A DNA stretch of 64,000 nucleotides from Macrotis lagotis (GCF_037893015.1 NC_133661.1:221613193-221677192); one strand, 5' to 3'; positions 35,627 to 47,825 are shown, counted from the first letter of the stretch. Translations and numbers: made by a program. Notes: generated from the letters alone by a model not told the origin.

Positions 35627-37060
35627 ACATTTAACAAAATGGAAGAATTCCAAAAATTCCTGATGAAAAGACCAGAGCTAAATAGAAAATTTGGACAGGA
35701 GGTTCAAGAAACACATGAAGAGGTAAAAAGAGGGGGGGGGGGGATAAAAAAACTGCTTTGGCTGCTTCCCATATATTTTGGTATGATGTCTCATTGTAGT
35801 CATTATCTTGGATTAAATTGTTGATTATTTCTATGATTTGTTGGTGAATTCCCTCATTCTTAAAATTAGGATATTTAGTTTACAATTAATTTTTAGTGTA
35901 TCTTTCCATGGCCCTCTATTATACGTAATTTTTATTGCCTCATGACTTGAAATGATGCATTAAATAATTCTGCCTTTCAGTATTTGCTTGTAAGGTTTAG
36001 ATGCCTTAGTACATTGTAGGTGGCATGTACTGAAGAGAAAAAAAAGATGTATTTCTTTCTCTCACAATTCAATTGTCTCCAGAGGTCTGTCATATCTTAG
36101 TTTTATAAAATTCTATGCACATTTTTAATTTTTCCTTCTTGTTTTCTATGTTTTTGGGGGTTTTGTGGTTAGATTATCAAAATCTGAGAGAAGGAGGTTA
36201 TGGTCCCTCACTATTACATTTTTGCTGACTATGTTTCCCCTGTAATTCATTTAGCTTCTCCTCTAAGAAGTTGTATTCTTGATCACTTGGTACATACATA
36301 TTTAATAATGTTATTCGTTCATTGTCTATGGTGCCTTTTAAGAAGATGTTGTTTCCTTCCTTATCCCTTTTAAGGAGTTATATTTTTGATTTTGCTTTGT
36401 CTGAGATCAGGATGTCTACCCTTGATTTTTTTACTTCAGCTGAAGCATAATAAATTCTGTTCCAGGCTTTTACCTTCATCCTGTGTGCATCTCTCTACTT
36501 CAAATGGGCTTCTTGTAAATAACATATTGTAGGATTCTGGTTTTTAATCCACTCTGCTATCTGCTTCCATTTTATGGGAAAGTCCATCCCATTTATATTT
36601 GCAGTTAAGATTACTAATTCTGTATTTCCCTCCATGCAATCATCTACCATTTATACTTTTCTCTTTCCACTATCCTCCTCACCAGTGCTTTGCTTCTGAT
36701 TGCTGCTTCTCGATCAGCCTTTTTATAAGCCTTTTTCTTATCCTTCTCCCTTTCCCATAAGCCTTTTTTCTATCCTTCTCCCTTTCTCCTACATTTTTCT
36801 TTTAGCTTTAACTTTACTTTTACTTCTCCCCTCCCTTTTATGAATTCCTTCTTCCCCTTTCTCGCCTCCCCACCCTCCTTTCCTGTAGGACAGGATACAT
36901 TTTTAAACTCAATTGGGAATTTGTTATTCCCTCTTTTGACCAAGTCTGTTGAGAATATGATTTACTCAATGTTCACACCCTCCCCTCTTTCCTTCTACTA
37001 TAATACTTCTTTGAGCCTCTTCATATAGTGTTATTTATACTCTAATACCTGGTCTTCTCC

Positions 37061-38815
37061 TAATATAATTCTTCTTTTCACACCTTGATTATGATAATCC
37101 TGTGTTGTACCTACAACCTCTGTGTCAACATATACTCCTTTCATGTTTGCTGATAGAAGTAGATCAACTGATTGATTGATTAATGTTGCTTTTAATCTGT
37201 ACAATGTTCTTCTAGATCTGCTCACTTCACTCAACATCAGCTCATATATGTCCTTCCAGACTTTTCTGAAATCCAGCCACTCATGAATTCTTTTAGAACA
37301 ATAGTACTTCATCCCAGTCATATATCACAATCTGTTCCACCATTCCTCTATTGATGGGCATTCCCTCAATTTCCAATTCTTTGTCTCTACAAAAAGAGCC
37401 GCGATTTTTGTACATTTTTTTCCTTTCTTATCATCTCTTTTGTATATAGACCTAGTAATTATGGTACTGTATCAAATGGTATGTAGTTTTATTGTCCTTT
37501 GAGCCTAGTTCCAAATTGCTCTCTAGAGAAGTTGGATCAGTTAAGAACTCTATCAATAATGCATTAGTATCTCAGTTTTCCCACATCCCCTCCAACATTG
37601 ATACTTTTCTTTTATTTTATCATCTTATCCAATCTGATAGGTGTAAGGTGGTACCTCAGAGCTGTTTCAATTTGCATTTCTCTAATCAACAATGATTTAG
37701 ATCATTTTTTAAAATACTATAGAAAGCTTTAATCTTATCTGAAAACTGCCTGTTCATATCCTTTGACTATTTATCAAGTGGGGAATGACTTGTATTATAA
37801 ATTTGACTCCATTCTCTATAAATTTTAGAAATGAATCCTTTATCAGAATCCCTAACATTAAAAACTTTTCTCAGTTTAGTTGGATTATTATCTATTTTGC
37901 ATTTTATAATGTTCTCTAATTCTTGTTTGATCGAAACTTCTCCCCTTTCCATGAATCTGATAGATAAATTATTCTTTGTTCTCTTACTCTGGCTTATAGA
38001 ATTACCTTTTATATCCTGTACCCATTTTGATCTTATTTTTGTGAAAGATGTGAAATTAGTTTCTGCCATACTATTTTCTACTCTTTCCAGTAGTTTTTGT
38101 TAAATAGTGATTTCTTCTCTGAGAAGCTTGGGTTTATCAAATTATATTCATTTTCTACTGCTTCTTTTTCTTCTGTTTTACTGATCCATCGCTCTATTTC
38201 TTAGCAGTACCAAATAGTTTTGATAACTACTACTTTATAGTATAATTTTAGATTTGGTCTGGCTGGGTCACCTTCCTTTGCATTTTTTCCATTAATTCCC
38301 TTGATATTTTTTAACTTTTATTCCTCCAAATGAATTTTGTAAGTATTTTTTGTAACTCTATAAAGTAATTTTTGGTAGTTTGATTGATATGGTATTGAGT
38401 AAGTAATTTAAGTAGAATTGTCATTTTTTTATATTGGCCTGACCTACCCATGAGCAATTGCCATTTTTTCAATTATTTAGATTTGATTTTATTTGCATTG
38501 AAAGTATTTTGTAATTGTTTTCATATAGTTTCTGGATTTGTCTTAGGAGGCAGATTCCCAAGTATTTTATGTTTTCTAGAGTTATTTTAAATGGAATTTC
38601 ACTTTCTATATCTTTCTCCTGTACTTTGTTAGTAATAGATAGAAATGCTGATGATTTATGTGGGTTTATTTTATATCCTGATACTTTGCTAAAGTTGCTA
38701 ATTTCTTCAAATAGTTTGATTTTCTAGAAACATATCATCATATTATTTGCAAAGAGTGAGTTTTCTCTCCTCATTGCCTATTCTAATAACTTCAATTTCT
38801 TTTTTTTTATTGAGA
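37061..38815 (-). mobile_element. Second antisense L1, 5' truncated
   Basis: Antisense L1 3'UTR/ORF2 C-terminus (CTCACTTCACTCAACATCAG, CATTCCTCTATTGATGGGCA) up to the RT region (TTGCCTATTCTAATAACTTC near 38777). The minus-strand open stretch 37770-38069 reads ORF2 C-terminal text (KIRSKWVQDIKGNSIS). The border with the preceding L1 is uncertain, between about 37030 and 37200. Confidence 0.75.
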
Positions 38816-39264
38816 ATGCTAGTAGTTTGCTAACTGTGCTGGAGACATTCAGAGACTGACCTTCCACATTAAGAGTGCTATGACTCTGTTCTTTTGTGAG
38901 TTTTGTCACTCCTGAATCCATTTGGAGGCTTGATTAATGTTGTTTCTGAGAAGCCTGGGAAAGTTTGGGGAAGTTCCTGGAATTTTTCTGTCATCCTGGC
39001 TCTACCACACACCCCCCAATATTATTTTTTTCCATATGATTTTCAAGTAGTTTAATGATTCTCAACTTATCTTTATCCTTTTAAAATTATATTTCTGACA
39101 ATTTCTTGTTTTTCTAATATTTTAATTTATTTGTAATACTTCTTGTCTCAATTTTGTGTTCTCTATTCGACCCATTCCAATTTTCAGATTATTCAGTTCA
39201 GCTCTTAGGTAAGGTTTCCTATTTGTCTACTCAGATATAAGTTCTCCTCACTATTCTTTCCTCT
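38816..39264 (-). mobile_element. L1/HAL1-like 5' fragment, antisense (tentative)
   Basis: TTTCTAATATTTTAATTTAT and the surrounding T-rich text resembles antisense ORF1/5'UTR. Match is weak. Confidence 0.35.
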
Positions 39265-39440
39265 CTCTCCTAGTGGCAGCTAAGTGACATAGAGAATACT
39301 TACAAGTTGTATGATTCTGGGAAGTAACTTAACCTCTTTTTGCCTCAGTTTCCTCTACAATAAAAAAATAATAGGAATAGTAATTGCTGTTGCTATATGT
39401 ATCAAATACATAATATTTTGTACATAGTAGACACTATAAA
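39265..39440 (+). repeat. MIR-family CORE-SINE
   Basis: GTGGCAGCTAAGTGACATAG head, TTGCCTCAGTTTCCTCTACA CORE and GTACATAGTAGACACTATAA tail. Confidence 0.72.
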
Positions 39441-39509
39441 AATGTTAATTTTATTTTCCTATTTACTCCATTTTGTAAAGTTTTCTGTTTTTATAGTTAC
39501 TTTTATACT

Positions 39510-39965
39510 CCATTTGGATAGAAATAATCCCACCACTTCTGAGTCTCCACCTGAACTTCTTCTGAGTTACTCTCCTTGGCTGGGCTTAGAACCAGGATGT
39601 CTGATACCGGGTTGGGCCAGGGCTGCCTCAATCATGCTCAGGGTCCTTCTTCAACTATGGCTGGGGACCCAAGACCACCTTGATGCTAAAGTTTTTCTTC
39701 TGCTGTGGTGGGACTCCAGAGCTTCTTCACACCAGGCTCTGCTCAGGTTTTTTCCTCTTATTATAACCCCAGGGCTACTATGTTTTATACTTTCCCTTTC
39801 ACCTAATATTGATTCATCTCTCTTTAAGGCTTCCAGAACATTCTGGCAGTCTTCTATGCCTAGACTGGGCAGTGAGTAAGGTTTAAATCTGATTCTATTT
39901 TATTTCTTATATTTTGTGAATATTTCTAAAGTGAAAGGGAGGAGTTGGAAAAGCAAAGAACTGGG
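39510..39965 (-). mobile_element. L1/HAL1-like 5'UTR fragment, antisense (tentative)
   Basis: A GC-richer block whose reverse complement resembles marsupial L1/HAL1 5'UTR text (AGCCCAGTTCTTTGC, CCCTGAGCATGATTGAGG). The open frame on the plus strand (39397-39876) has no domain and looks like chance. Confidence 0.4.
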
Positions 39966-40189
39966 CTTCTCTATGATCTTACACATAAATATCTTTCCAT
40001 AATGATGCAAAAGTAAAATATCTTCAACAATTTCTCATTTTTTCAGTCATTAGTTTTCTAGATCAGATCTATGCTTTAAGAAAATCATTTTGTGATTTTC
40101 TTATGTGAATTATTCATTGTAGTGGGGAAAGACTTGAGACTTGAGAAATGCTATTTCAGGAGGGTAAAGCAAGTTGTCAAGAGTAAAAG

Positions 40190-40795
40190 TGGGGGGGTCA
40201 CCTGTAGTCTTCCAAATTTCCCTCATAACAACTTTAAAATATCACCTCAAAAGAAAGTCTGGAGTGGAAGACCAACAAAAAAGAATGGGAGAAACAATTG
40301 TCTAGCCCAAGACAACTCAGAAGGTCAGCAAGAAAGGGTCACTGGACTGAAATTGGAATACAATCAAGCACAAGCCATACCCCAACAGGCCAGCAGTGAG
40401 TCTTGGGAATTACTAAATAGGCAGTGACATCTTCTGGAGCTTTTAGCCTGGTGATGGTAAGAGGGCCAGACAACGAGTCACAAGATTAAAAGGGACTCTT
40501 TGCTGCACTAGGAATAGAACTCTGTCCCATTGCCCATACTCAATCCCAGAACAAGGAGAAACGCTATCCCACTAGAACATGTTCCAAGGTGAAAGAGTAG
40601 TTTCGGTTGTTCACAGAAGAGTAAAATGGAAAAGCAGATACAAAAGCTCTCTGAATAAAATAATTTCTTAAAAAAGCAGAACTGTGAGGTTTCAAGAAAC
40701 AAAATCAAAAGAATGAAAAGATTAAAAGAAAATGTGAAGTATCTCATTGAAGTAACAACTGACCTTAAAAATTGTGCAGTTTAGATGTTCCTGAA
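40190..40795 (+). mobile_element. L1/HAL1 fragment: 5'UTR joined to part of ORF1
   Basis: GGAGAAACAATTGTCTAGCC and CAGCAAGAAAGGGTCACTGG are 5'UTR-like. From about 40620 the text follows the HAL1 ORF1 coiled coil (CAAAAGCTCTCTGAATAAAA, AATGTGAAGTATCTCATTGA, ACAACTGACCTTAAAAATTG) and stops near 40795. The ORF1 N-terminus is missing, and no ORF2 follows. Confidence 0.7.
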
Positions 40796-40799
40796 TAGG

Positions 40800-41460
40800 C
40801 AAATGACATAAGATTGAAGAATATATTTATAAATTATTTTGAACACATAAGTGTTCCTTATTCAGTTGTTTCATTGTCAGGTTTCTGTATTTTCTAACTC
40901 CCACACATACCACATATATTAGTGGGACTGTGTGGCCCACATTTATTTAATTTTCTTAACTATTAGTATCTTTGGGGGGCTTTGCTTATTGATAAGAAAA
41001 TGGATATGTTTAAAGTATAAAAATTCTATCACTTGTGAATGGTAAATTTTGTGCAATTGGAAATGCACTAGCTGGGTTTAAACTATAACTATGATTCCCT
41101 TTGTTCACAATTATATTCTCCCTAAACAAGTTACCCCAGGATACTGAATTTAAGAATTACTAACTGATGATCCTTCTCTAGTCATGTAAGCTTGCCAGGA
41201 AAAGGGTAAATTGGAGTAAGAAAGCCAGTCCAGAGACTGCATATGTGTCACCATAGCCTTTGTAAGAAATATGAAGCACTATAATATAAGTAGACATCCC
41301 ACATGAGCATTAGCCAACAGATATTCCATTTCTTTTTCAATGCTAAGGTCTCATTTATATCTCTATTACCATTTCTTTTAGATGCTTGACCCATATCAAT
41401 CACTCCTTATCTCCTAGTCCTTCCCCATGGACATGATTACTCACTCTATTTCAAATCCTC
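40800..41460. other. Unassigned sequence
   Basis: Nothing recognised. Confidence 0.4.
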
Positions 41461-41464
41461 ATTT

Positions 41465-41670
41465 GGACATAGTGTGATACAGTAGAAAGAGCACACTGGT
41501 AAAATCAGAAGCCCTGAATTCAAATCCTGCTTCTCTCTCACACTAAGTATGTATTAATGCATAATCTTAAGTCACAATCTATCAGAGTCTCAGTTTTCTT
41601 GTGTGCAAAATTCTAGTTGAACTAGAACTAGGTTCCCCCTTCTGACTCTAAATCTATGATCCTTTGGAAT
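41465..41670 (+). mobile_element. MIR-family CORE-SINE
   Basis: TGTGATACAGTAGAAAGAGC head, TTCAAATCCTGCTTCTCTC, and a GACTCTAAATCTATGATCCT end. Confidence 0.72.
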
Positions 41671-41689
41671 TCTCATTAGACTAAATAAA

Positions 41690-42210
41690 AAATTCTCCTA
41701 AATGTTTCCTTGCTTATATTCTCTCTTCAATCCATCCTTTTCAGTTTACCAAAATAATCTTCCTAACATACATGTCTAGCCATGTCACTCCACTTAAAAG
41801 TATTGCATGAGCTCTTCTTATAGAATAAAATACAAATTCCTTTGCCTGGAAATCTGGTCCTACTTTTCCCTTCCTACAATTCTTCCATCTTCATGCCAGG
41901 CAAATAAAATCAATCCATTGCTTCCCAGACATGACATTCCAAATCACATGGCCCTACTGACTATTCCCACTAGGTGCAGGATTCCTGAAGTATCATCTAG
42001 AAGCCAAGTTAAAGAATTCCATTTTATTCTAACTCTTGGACCCTCTATCTGTCCTTCCATTACTCCCATTACTCCCTAAAGTTCTCATCTTCTCTTCTAC
42101 TTTCCTAAATATGACTTAGCCCTTTCATCTTTCAAGAACTAAATATTTGTGTTGTCTTTCCTAATGGAAACCATATGTATCTCCAGTGATTAGCACAGGA
42201 GTTTCACACC
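41690..42210. mobile_element. L2 LINE fragment
   Basis: TAGCCATGTCACTCCACTTA, AGAATAAAATACAAATTCCT and CTTTCATCTTTCAAGAACTA follow the same L2 order as 24690-25560. Confidence 0.6.
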
Positions 42211-42381
42211 TAATTTAGTTATTAATGAATGCCTTCATTTCCATTCCATTTTATCTTCCATCTCCATAGATTTGCATTGACTTCCATATCCAAAATGTAC
42301 TCCTTTCTCATCTTCCCATTTGGAACCCTTTTTTTCTGCAATTACCAGTCTAAGTGATTGTCTTCCTTAAAATTTTCTCCA

Positions 42382-42530
42382 GGGACGGCTAGGTGGCACA
42401 GTGGATAGAGCACCAGCCCTCGAGTCAGGAGTACCTGAGTTCAAATCTGGCCTCAGACACTTAATAATTACCTAGCTGTGTGGCCTTGGGCAAGCCACTT
42501 AACCCCATTTGCCTTGCAAAAACCTAAAAA
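42382..42530 (+). mobile_element. WSINE1-type SINE
   Basis: GGGACGGCTAGGTGGCACAG to CCATTTGCCTTGCAAAAACC plus A run, complete. Target duplication is short and uncertain (TCTCC/TCCTCC). Confidence 0.92.
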
Positions 42531-44582
42531 AATCCTCCAATTCCTCCTTTGCCTCCACAAATTTTTCTAAAACATTTTATCTGGTCATCTCCATTACCTC
42601 CATCACATTCCATATTGCTTTATATATCCCTAGAAGAATACAAATCCATCCTTTGATAGTAGGGGACTATTTGGTTTTGGGGGGGTGTTTTTTTAATTTT
42701 TAACCATAGAGCCTAAATCAGTGAATTGAATATTTTGGATGCTAATTATTGTCAAAATTCAACTGAATTAGTCATGAGGGTAACAAAATATTTATTTTCC
42801 AAGTGCCTTGGAAAACATCTGTGGCACATATATAGGGAAATATAGGTGGGATCAAGCAGTCTAATCCTTCCACTAATCCAAATCCAGCTATGAACAAGTC
42901 ACCTCACATATTTACAATGTTCTAGTTCTCTTTTGTTTATCTCTTTAATATGAACTTTATATAATTCCATCTATGAAAAGAATGAAGAAGCATTTATTAA
43001 GAGCTTTACTACATATCAAACAGGTACTGGGGATAGAAGTACAAGAGAAGAGACATTAAATAAAAGATGAAGATCTGACTAAAATTCATCAACAAATGCA
43101 AAAAAAATTAACATTAACATATGACACAAAACTGCCAAAATCATTTTTTCAAATTTATCTATTTGAACACATCTATAGCATACATTAACATACTTCCAAT
43201 TTCTGGGAAAAAATGCAATAGTGATAAACATAGCATCTCTTCTTAAAAGGTCACAGTGAATATTATACTTTCTATGATCATTTTCCTCAAAATAAAAAAA
43301 TTGATTAGCATGCATGATGTTAGGGGATTCCTCCCACCACCATACCTATGCCCTTATTAAGATAGGTTCTATAGTGAATATTGCAAAGCATAAGGAGCAG
43401 AAGCAAAAGTATGGAGAGTGAAGCAAATATAATGAATTTTGAGGAAAACTGAAAAGGCAATGAAAACCAATGCTTTAGTGAAAAATATGTATTAAGCAGG
43501 TTTGCAAGACTATTGATGAGCAATAAAAACATAAAGCATGCATAGAATGAAAAGGAAAGTATGTGGCTGAGTTGTGGCAGAATGCTCAAACTATCTGAAA
43601 TAATCAGCAGTGTTCAAGAGAACAAATCAACATGATTTTCATGTTATAACTCCCCAAGATTTTCATGTTATAAGCAAATAGATTTTTTTCTCTTTCATAT
43701 TCTCTCTCCCTCTCCCCCTCTCCCTCTCTTATACTGTCTGTCTCTCTCCCTCTCTGCCATTAATTTGTATGTCCCAACTAAGATGAAATTTCTTATAACA
43801 ATGAGTTCTAATGAGCACTTGAAAACAAGTTCAATAATAAATATTTAGTTGAAGTTTTGTATAACAGTATTTGCCTGGACAAAAACACAGGCAAACATTC
43901 CAGCTCATGAGAAAAATGATTCATTGTTTAAAAAAAACATGGAAATGATTTATGTCAAATGCTGAGTTTTCCACTTATCCTCACTTCATTCTTTTAATTA
44001 GGATTGGCCACATAGATGTTGATCTCATTTTAACTTAATACAATATAAGCAGTAAAATATCTGAAGGATGAAAGCACACATATTTGGCCAAATCAAGAAG
44101 TCAGTTAAAATCCATGTATTCTACTTTTTTCAATTAAATTTCAATCTTCTGAGGATTAATTTAGTTTACTCAAGTTCTTAGTTCGGAGGGTAAAGGCTCA
44201 TTAGCTTTTGAAAATCACATAGTTCTTACAAAGTAGCAATGCCATATATTATGAATAAAGAGATTACAAAATATGAATCAAATTTTCTTTAATTACAAAG
44301 AGAATGAAAAAGTCAAGAGAAAAAATTTCATTAAATAAATCTGATCTTTAGTGAGAAAGTACATATGGGAAGATATTTCACAATTTCACTGAAGTATCTG
44401 GCAACGAAAGTCTTCCAATCTCATGCTCGTATTATCCAAGACTTGATTTAATGTATGAAGCTTTGAAAATATGATTAGAACTTTAGGTAGATAGCAAACA
44501 CAAAGAAGCAAGACCTGACAGATTAAGTGTTCTCATCAAATTTAAAGTTTCTTGTGTTGCCTTACTAATACCTACCTTTCAT
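42531..44582. other. Unassigned sequence downstream of TC2N
   Basis: AT-rich. Contains an old repeat scrap at about 42985-43060 (AAGCATTTATTAAGAGCTTT), a CT-rich tract at 43685-43757, and a small direct repeat of GATTTTCATGTTATAA (about 43634 and 43659). No gene is supported. Confidence 0.45.
43685..43757. repeat. CT-rich low-complexity tract
   Basis: Imperfect CTCTCCCTCT units. Confidence 0.85.
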
Positions 44583-44776
44583 TTTATTGCCTGTTTTCCC
44601 ATATATCTGCTATATTTTACACGGATTTCTTTCTCTTGTAACAATCATTATTTATTAGGTTTAACCATATGAAAGGCAATGATTTTCCCTTTCAAAACAG
44701 ATTTGTAAGTTTTTGAAATCACAAATAATTTCTGCAAGAATTCCAAAAGCCTCTAGCAAACTCATTGCTAAGATCT
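44583..44776 (-). other. TC2N: Probable TC2N 3' UTR with candidate poly(A) signals
   Basis: Sequence directly after the TC2N stop codon on the minus strand. AATAAA hexamers occur on this strand at 44651-44656 (about 120 nt after the stop) and 44583-44588. Either could end the transcript, and a longer UTR cannot be excluded. No interspersed repeat is recognised within it. Confidence 0.45.
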
Positions 44777-44914
<138 letters not shown>

Positions 44915-45516
44915 TTAATCAGTGAAAAAGCAAATCACTACTAGTCCTAATGACAAAAATTCTTAATAAAGATTGAGATTGTTCATTTTGGTATACATAT
45001 TATCAATTTAATATATTTTAATTGCTCCTGAAACAATTTTGGATTTTGAGAAATTAGTAAAAGATTTGAATATGTTTAGTTTAAAGAAGACTGTGAACAT
45101 GCTGGGTACAATAATTTGGATGATAGGACATGAAGATGGTGGCAAACATTTTGCAACAACAATGAAGAGAACACATACAATTTAAAGCTAGCCGTGATGT
45201 AATTCAAAAGAGCATTCGGGAGACTTTAGTTCTAAGGTGCTAGCTGTGCTACTGTCTAATGACTCAGAAATGATTCCAACTTTCTGAGTCTTAATTTACA
45301 CAATTTAAAAAATGAGGTTGTATTAGTTTTGGGTTTTTTTTAATTCTAACATTTTATGATTTCATCTTTTTGCCTTTACCTAAAAATACTTCTGGATTGA
45401 ACAACCTTTTGTAGAAATGGACTTTCTATAAAGGGTTAAAGAATATCAACAAAAATAAATAATGAACTAAAGATATATGCTCTAGAATACTCTATAAAGT
45501 TGACACTAAGCCTTGG

Positions 45517-45541
45517 TAGATGATGATGATGATGATGATGC
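45517..45541. repeat. (GAT)n microsatellite, probable tail of an RTE-type SINE
   Basis: Seven GAT units. Read on the minus strand they form a (CAT)n tail just after the SINE 45699-46018, separated only by a younger WSINE1-type insertion. Confidence 0.85.
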
Positions 45542-45556
45542 ATGTTATTCATTCTT

Positions 45557-45698
45557 TTTTTTTAGGTTTTTGCAAGGCAAATGGGGTTAAGTGGCTTGCC
45601 CAAAGCCACACAGCTAGGTAATTATTAAGTGTCCGAGATCAGATTTGAACCCAGACTCCAGAGCCGGTGCTTTATCCACTGTGCCACCTAGCCACCCC
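45557..45698 (-). mobile_element. WSINE1-type SINE, antisense
   Basis: TTTTTTAGGTTTTTGCAAGG to CACCTAGCCACCCC. Target duplication CATGTTATTCATTCTT (45541-45556) and CATGTTCTTCATTCTT (45699-45714). Confidence 0.93.
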
Positions 45699-46018
45699 CA
45701 TGTTCTTCATTCTTGAAAAAGACCATGACATCAGGGAGTTAATGCCATGAAAAGTACATGTATTGGATTTGAGTGGGGGAGTGGGGAAAGAGGAGGAAGA
45801 GACTGTGCTAGGTCACTAGCCTCATTTTCTCCTCCACAAACTTCTGGGTTCAGTGGTCAGATATGAATCAGGACAACTGGAGATGGCCCCGGATGAAAGA
45901 CAATCACTTTTAAGGTCACATAGCTAGCAAGTAGCAAGTGACTGAGATTGGATTCAAACTCCCAGTACTCCTGTCTCCAAAGTCATTGCTCTACCCACTG
46001 CACCACCTAGATGACCCC
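45699..46018 (-). mobile_element. tRNA-headed SINE with RTE-like 3' tail, antisense
   Basis: On the minus strand it runs from a tRNA-like head (CTAGGTGGTGCAGTGGGTAG, near 46011) through a unique middle. It ends CTGATGTCATGGTCTTTTTC. The end resembles the RTE-like LINE tail at 17509-17535 (GATGTCATTTTGATCCTCTC). A (CAT)n run follows. I recall similar SINEs in opossum but give no name. Confidence 0.7.
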
Positions 46019-46610
46019 CCTTGGTGGATTTATGTATTTTGAGGATCACATATACTACTAGAAACAATGAAGTTATAAGGACTAGATTTTGGTGTTCTCA
46101 TAAAGATTGACAATTTAAAATTAAAGAGTTTACATTTTAAAATGTTGGTACTTCAAAAAAGTCATAGAAATATTTATAATTATCACAAAGGTGCATAAAA
46201 TAACTATTTTGCTCTACAAAATAGAGAAAAGGAATACAGTCTTGTGAAGAATCACAAGACAAGTAGATCTTAGGCTTCATTATATAAATTACTATATATT
46301 TTTAAAATAGTATCTAAATAGTATCACTTAGACCATCATGATAAGAAGTTATAAAATTAGACAAAGATATAGCTTATCTAAATATTATTTCATATACTAG
46401 CAAAAGTTCAACAATGTTTTTTTTCAAGCTACCAAGTCTAACAATTTATTCACTCATATGTAAACAGACCCAGATTTATCATAAAATATGATTTGGAAAA
46501 GAACCAAATGTTTGATAACAAATCTAAATGAGAGTTCACATTTTCCCTCTTACAGAAGGGCTTGTCATCAGAACTACAGTCTATTCCTGCCTCTTATATA
46601 ACATTCAGAT
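46019..46610. other. TC2N intron, unassigned
   Basis: AT-rich intron sequence, nothing recognised. Confidence 0.45.
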
Positions 46611-46614
46611 CTAT

Positions 46615-46815
46615 AATGGTACTAATTTTACTGTCTTCCCTCTGTTGATTATTTCCAACTGATCCTGTATATATGTTGTTTGTACATAGTTGTTTTCATA
46701 TTGTCTCACTCAATGGACTGTGAGCTCCCTGGGATCAGGGATTGTCTTTTTCTTTTGTAGCCCCAGTATCTAGGTACAGTTTCTGCTATAAAAATACTAA
46801 TTTACTGATCATAAA
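46615..46815 (+). repeat. L2-like 3' end fragment
   Basis: GGACTGTGAGCTCCCTGGGA, TCAGGGATTGTCTTTTTCTT and TAGCCCCAGTATCTAGGTAC are typical of the L2 3' region. Confidence 0.65.
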
Positions 46816-46984
46816 ACTAAAAAAAGTTCTATTGTAATAAAAATTCTGATAGGTTGAAGCATTTCAACAAAATGTACTTATATTTTATGTATAAAATGTA
46901 CATAGTATACAAATCTTTCATAAGACCTGACTTTTATCAAGGAATAATTACTGCTTTTTGTAGTATTAATATGAATTGCTAGAC

Positions 46985-47222
46985 TATGTTGAAAAATAAT
47001 AATTAATTAACATTTACATAGCACCTACCATGTCCCTGCAAATATTTTACTTGATCCTCATAACAACCCTAGAATATAGGTGAGGAAACTAAGGCAAACA
47101 GAAGTTAAGTGATTGCCCAAAGACACAAGGTTAGTAAATGTTTAAGATCACATTTGAACTCAGAAACATGAGTCTTCCAGACTTCAGGCCCAGTACAATA
47201 ACCACTGCCCCACCTAGAAACC
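46985..47222 (-). mobile_element. MIR-family CORE-SINE, antisense
   Basis: ACATAGCACCTACCATGTCC, AGGTGAGGAAACTAAGGCAA and AACCACTGCCCCACCTAG. Confidence 0.8.
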
Positions 47223-47317
47223 CATAGAGTTAAGGGCTTCCTATTAATCTTCCCTATGCAAATAGGGAACTGTAGCTGAACTGCATCTGTCTTGAAATGC
47301 AATGAAACACAGCCTTA

Positions 47318-47825
<508 letters not shown>

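Larger units (their letters stand above)
33791..35747 (+). mobile_element. ORF1-only sense L1 insert inside an antisense L1
   Basis: A 1.96-kb sense segment with L1 5'UTR (33791-34599) and ORF1 (34600-35626). It ends just after ORF1 in a 12-G run and an A-rich ATAAAAA. The host L1 is duplicated at its edges as AAAAACTGATTT (33779-33790) and AAAAACTGCTTT (35748-35759), which is a 12-bp target duplication after a TTT/AAAA site. There is no ORF2 and no 3'UTR. The 5'UTR matches 1-480, so the source is an ordinary L1 rather than the HAL1 family at 10462. Confidence 0.82.
31000..36600 (-). pseudogene. L1 ORF2 remnant, antisense
   Basis: The minus strand gives KMDDIGYIQLKKVFCTNKTN (about 31555-31615), from the ORF2 C-terminal region. 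Antisense RT text is seen near 32990-33080 (TATCTACTGAGATAATCATA). Endonuclease text is near 36500-36600 (antisense of the LQEIHLK-type region at 2580). Stops, frameshifts and a 1.96-kb insert break it. Confidence 0.82.
30525..37060 (-). mobile_element. Antisense L1 (3' end to ORF1-ORF2 spacer), split by a sense L1 insert
   Basis: It reads antisense from 3'UTR (30525 to about 31000), through ORF2 C-terminus and reverse transcriptase, to 33790. It resumes at 35748 with ORF2 sequence that follows directly in the L1 order (TGGCTGCTTCCCATATATTT). The endonuclease start is near 36600, and the spacer ends at about 37060. ORF1 is absent (5' truncation). Open pieces include 31404-31739 and 33299-33502 on the minus strand. 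Interrupted by an antisense SINE (32592-32743) and the 33791-35747 insert. Confidence 0.85.

Noticed and set aside
39397-39879. 160-codon open stretch on the plus strand
   Set aside because: It runs across a MIR end and what looks like antisense L1/HAL1 5'UTR; no known protein family is recognised.
1-44500. Exons of CATSPERB, the expected neighbour of TC2N on the left
   Set aside because: No segment could be matched; the gap between the two genes is large in human, so absence is not surprising.
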